Assembly: GCA_013180565.1 (NCBI GenBank)
Contig: QBUN01000308.1
Coordinates: 1-7,580, forward strand
Length of the DNA stretch: 7,580 nucleotides
Reading direction: 5' to 3'
Origin: Candidatus Methanophaga sp. GoMg3.2
GTDB taxonomy: Archaea > Halobacteriota > Syntropharchaeia > Alkanophagales > Methanospirareceae
Shown: in pieces, positions 6,614-7,580 of the stretch
Layout: each line of letters begins with the position of its first letter
Numbering within the stretch: position 1 is the first letter of the stretch
Notes under the pieces: generated by a model
What the model saw: only the letters and a program-made list of their open reading frames with translations
Told to the model about the DNA's origin: nothing
The model's database searches: none
Made by a program: the position numbers and the translations under genes

Positions 6614-7542
6614 AGAACAGGATTGCTGTAATTGCAGTGCTAACAATCCTTTTAGCTGCTGCAGCTTCTTTATCATTATTACAACTGCCAGTAAGAGCAG
6701 AAACATACGCGCTCACGGTAAACGATGACTTCGGAAGGAATATAACGCTCAAGGAGTTCACGACAAGGATTATCTCTTTATCGCCCACCAGTACGGAAAT
6801 CCTGTTCGCTATTGGTGCTGGAGATAGGGTTGTAGGCGTGACCGAGTACTGTAACTATCCGGAAGAAGCGGAAGAGCGGGGAAAGATAGGTGGTGTTTCT
6901 ACGGTAAGCATAGAGAAAGTAGTATCGTTGGAGCCTGATCTTGTTTTTGGCGATAAGTTGAACGGAAAAGGTACATTTGAAAGGTTAGAAGAGCTTGATA
7001 TACCAGTCGTAGGACTAAATCCGGTGAACATCAGTGGAATATTGGACGACATAATGCTGGTGGGGCGATTAACGGGAGAAGAGAAGAATGCCTCTTCTTT
7101 AGTCTGCGATATGGAAAGGAGATTAGAAACGATAAAAAATAGAACGATGGATGTAAGTAGACCAAAAGTTGCTCATATTACCTGGCATAGTCCTATCTGG
7201 GTTGCAGGCAGTGGCACAGTGCAAAACGAGTTAATTGAGATAGCAGGAGGAGAGAATGTCTTTTCTGACTTAAAAGATTGGGATACAGTAAGTCTGGAGG
7301 AATTTATAGACCGGAATCCCGATGTGATAATTGTTTCTGTGGGACATGGAGTAGCGGGAATGAAACCATATGAATATATACTAAATGAGGAAAGGCTAAA
7401 GATAGTAGCAGGTGTGGAAAAAGGAAGAGTTTACACCATAAATGCGGACATCGCTTCTAGATCAGGTCCAAGGATAGTAGATGCGACAGAAACCGTTTAT
7501 GGGTATCTAAGGGGCCACCGGAAAATAAATTCTAATTTTTAG
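6610..7542 (+). CDS. btuF: BtuF-like ABC transporter substrate-binding protein (cobalamin or metal chelate)
   Basis: The protein has 310 residues and belongs to the periplasmic-binding-protein family of helical-backbone receptors for vitamin B12, haem and iron chelates. Residues 1-30 form a signal peptide ending PVRA. Motifs are RIISLSPTSTEIL (53-65), IGAGDRVVGVTEYCNYP (68-84), the lobe-2 segment TWHSPIWVAGSGT (191-203) followed by ELIEIAGGENVF, and SGPRIVDATE near the end. The RIISLSPTSTEILFAIGAG...CNYP series is typical of BtuF. E102 and E230 are in the right places for the two glutamates that dock BtuF on BtuC. W192 and W197 could stack on a corrin ring. There is no lipobox cysteine after the signal peptide and no C-terminal helix. 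GGAGGG lies 6 bases upstream of the start, and the ATGA overlap with the previous gene suggests coupling. Genes for the permease and ATPase should follow outside the window. The exact ligand cannot be decided from sequence alone. Confidence 0.85.
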   Translation: MKNRIAVIAVLTILLAAAASLSLLQLPVRAETYALTVNDDFGRNITLKEFTTRIISLSPTSTEILFAIGAGDRVVGVTEYCNYPEEAEERGKIGGVSTVSIEKVVSLEPDLVFGDKLNGKGTFERLEELDIPVVGLNPVNISGILDDIMLVGRLTGEEKNASSLVCDMERRLETIKNRTMDVSRPKVAHITWHSPIWVAGSGTVQNELIEIAGGENVFSDLKDWDTVSLEEFIDRNPDVIIVSVGHGVAGMKPYEYILNEERLKIVAGVEKGRVYTINADIASRSGPRIVDATETVYGYLRGHRKINSNF

Positions 7543-7548
7543 TTTTTT
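7536..7548 (+). terminator. Possible T-rich transcription terminator
   Basis: TTTTT and TTTTTT runs separated by AG span the TAG stop of the BtuF-like gene. Archaeal intrinsic termination often needs only a U-rich stretch without a hairpin, and I see no convincing stem immediately upstream. It could be the end of the operon or merely partial attenuation before btuC/btuD genes further on. Confidence 0.3.
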
Positions 7549-7580
7549 GTGGTTTGATAGTGTAGTTTCCGTTTTCAACT

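Noticed and set aside
7549..7580. Start of a CRISPR repeat at the right edge (GTTTCC / GTTTTCAACT)
   Set aside because: Only a single partial stretch is visible and no repetition can be seen before the window ends, so nothing supports an array.

Overview
The window looks archaeal, most likely from a euryarchaeal (Halobacteriota) lineage of the methanogen or methane/alkane-oxidiser type. This rests on the gene content: a secreted mosaic of NosD-type, CARDB, alpha-toroid and PQQ-repeat domains, a DUF2149 protein, and ribosome-binding sites close to GGAGGTGAT. The lineage is inferred from style, because no marker gene is present. Every gene is on the + strand and tightly packed, which suggests one operon that continues beyond both ends.

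Layout: (1) 3-188 is the last 61 codons of an unidentified protein that probably faces the cell exterior and ends in a charged tail. (2) 246-5546 encodes a 1766-residue secreted, C-terminally membrane-anchored surface protein. In order it has a signal peptide, a NosD-like beta-helix, a CARDB-like domain, an alpha/alpha toroid of the prenyltransferase/intrinsic-factor fold type, three CARDB domains, an Ig/FN3-like domain, an eight-bladed PQQ-type propeller, two more CARDB domains, a Gly/Ser stalk, one transmembrane helix and a basic tail. (3) 5551-6210 encodes a MotA/TolQ/ExbB-family proton-channel subunit. (4) 6260-6613 encodes a small DUF2149 protein with one helix carrying an aspartate, as in ExbD/TolR/MotB. 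(5) 6610-7542 encodes a BtuF-like periplasmic binding protein for cobalamin or a similar chelate. A T-rich stretch follows at the end of the window.

Working model (inference): the large protein captures or presents a ligand outside the cell, the ExbB/DUF2149 pair uses the ion gradient to do mechanical work on a surface partner, and the BtuF-like protein passes the ligand to an ABC importer (BtuCD) expected just outside the window. The ligand may be a corrinoid. That would make the locus an archaeal counterpart of the TonB-ExbB-ExbD/BtuF uptake logic in an organism without a classical outer membrane. The pairing of MotA/ExbB with DUF2149 in methanogens is, from memory, already known. The link to this particular surface protein and the corrinoid interpretation are the parts worth testing.
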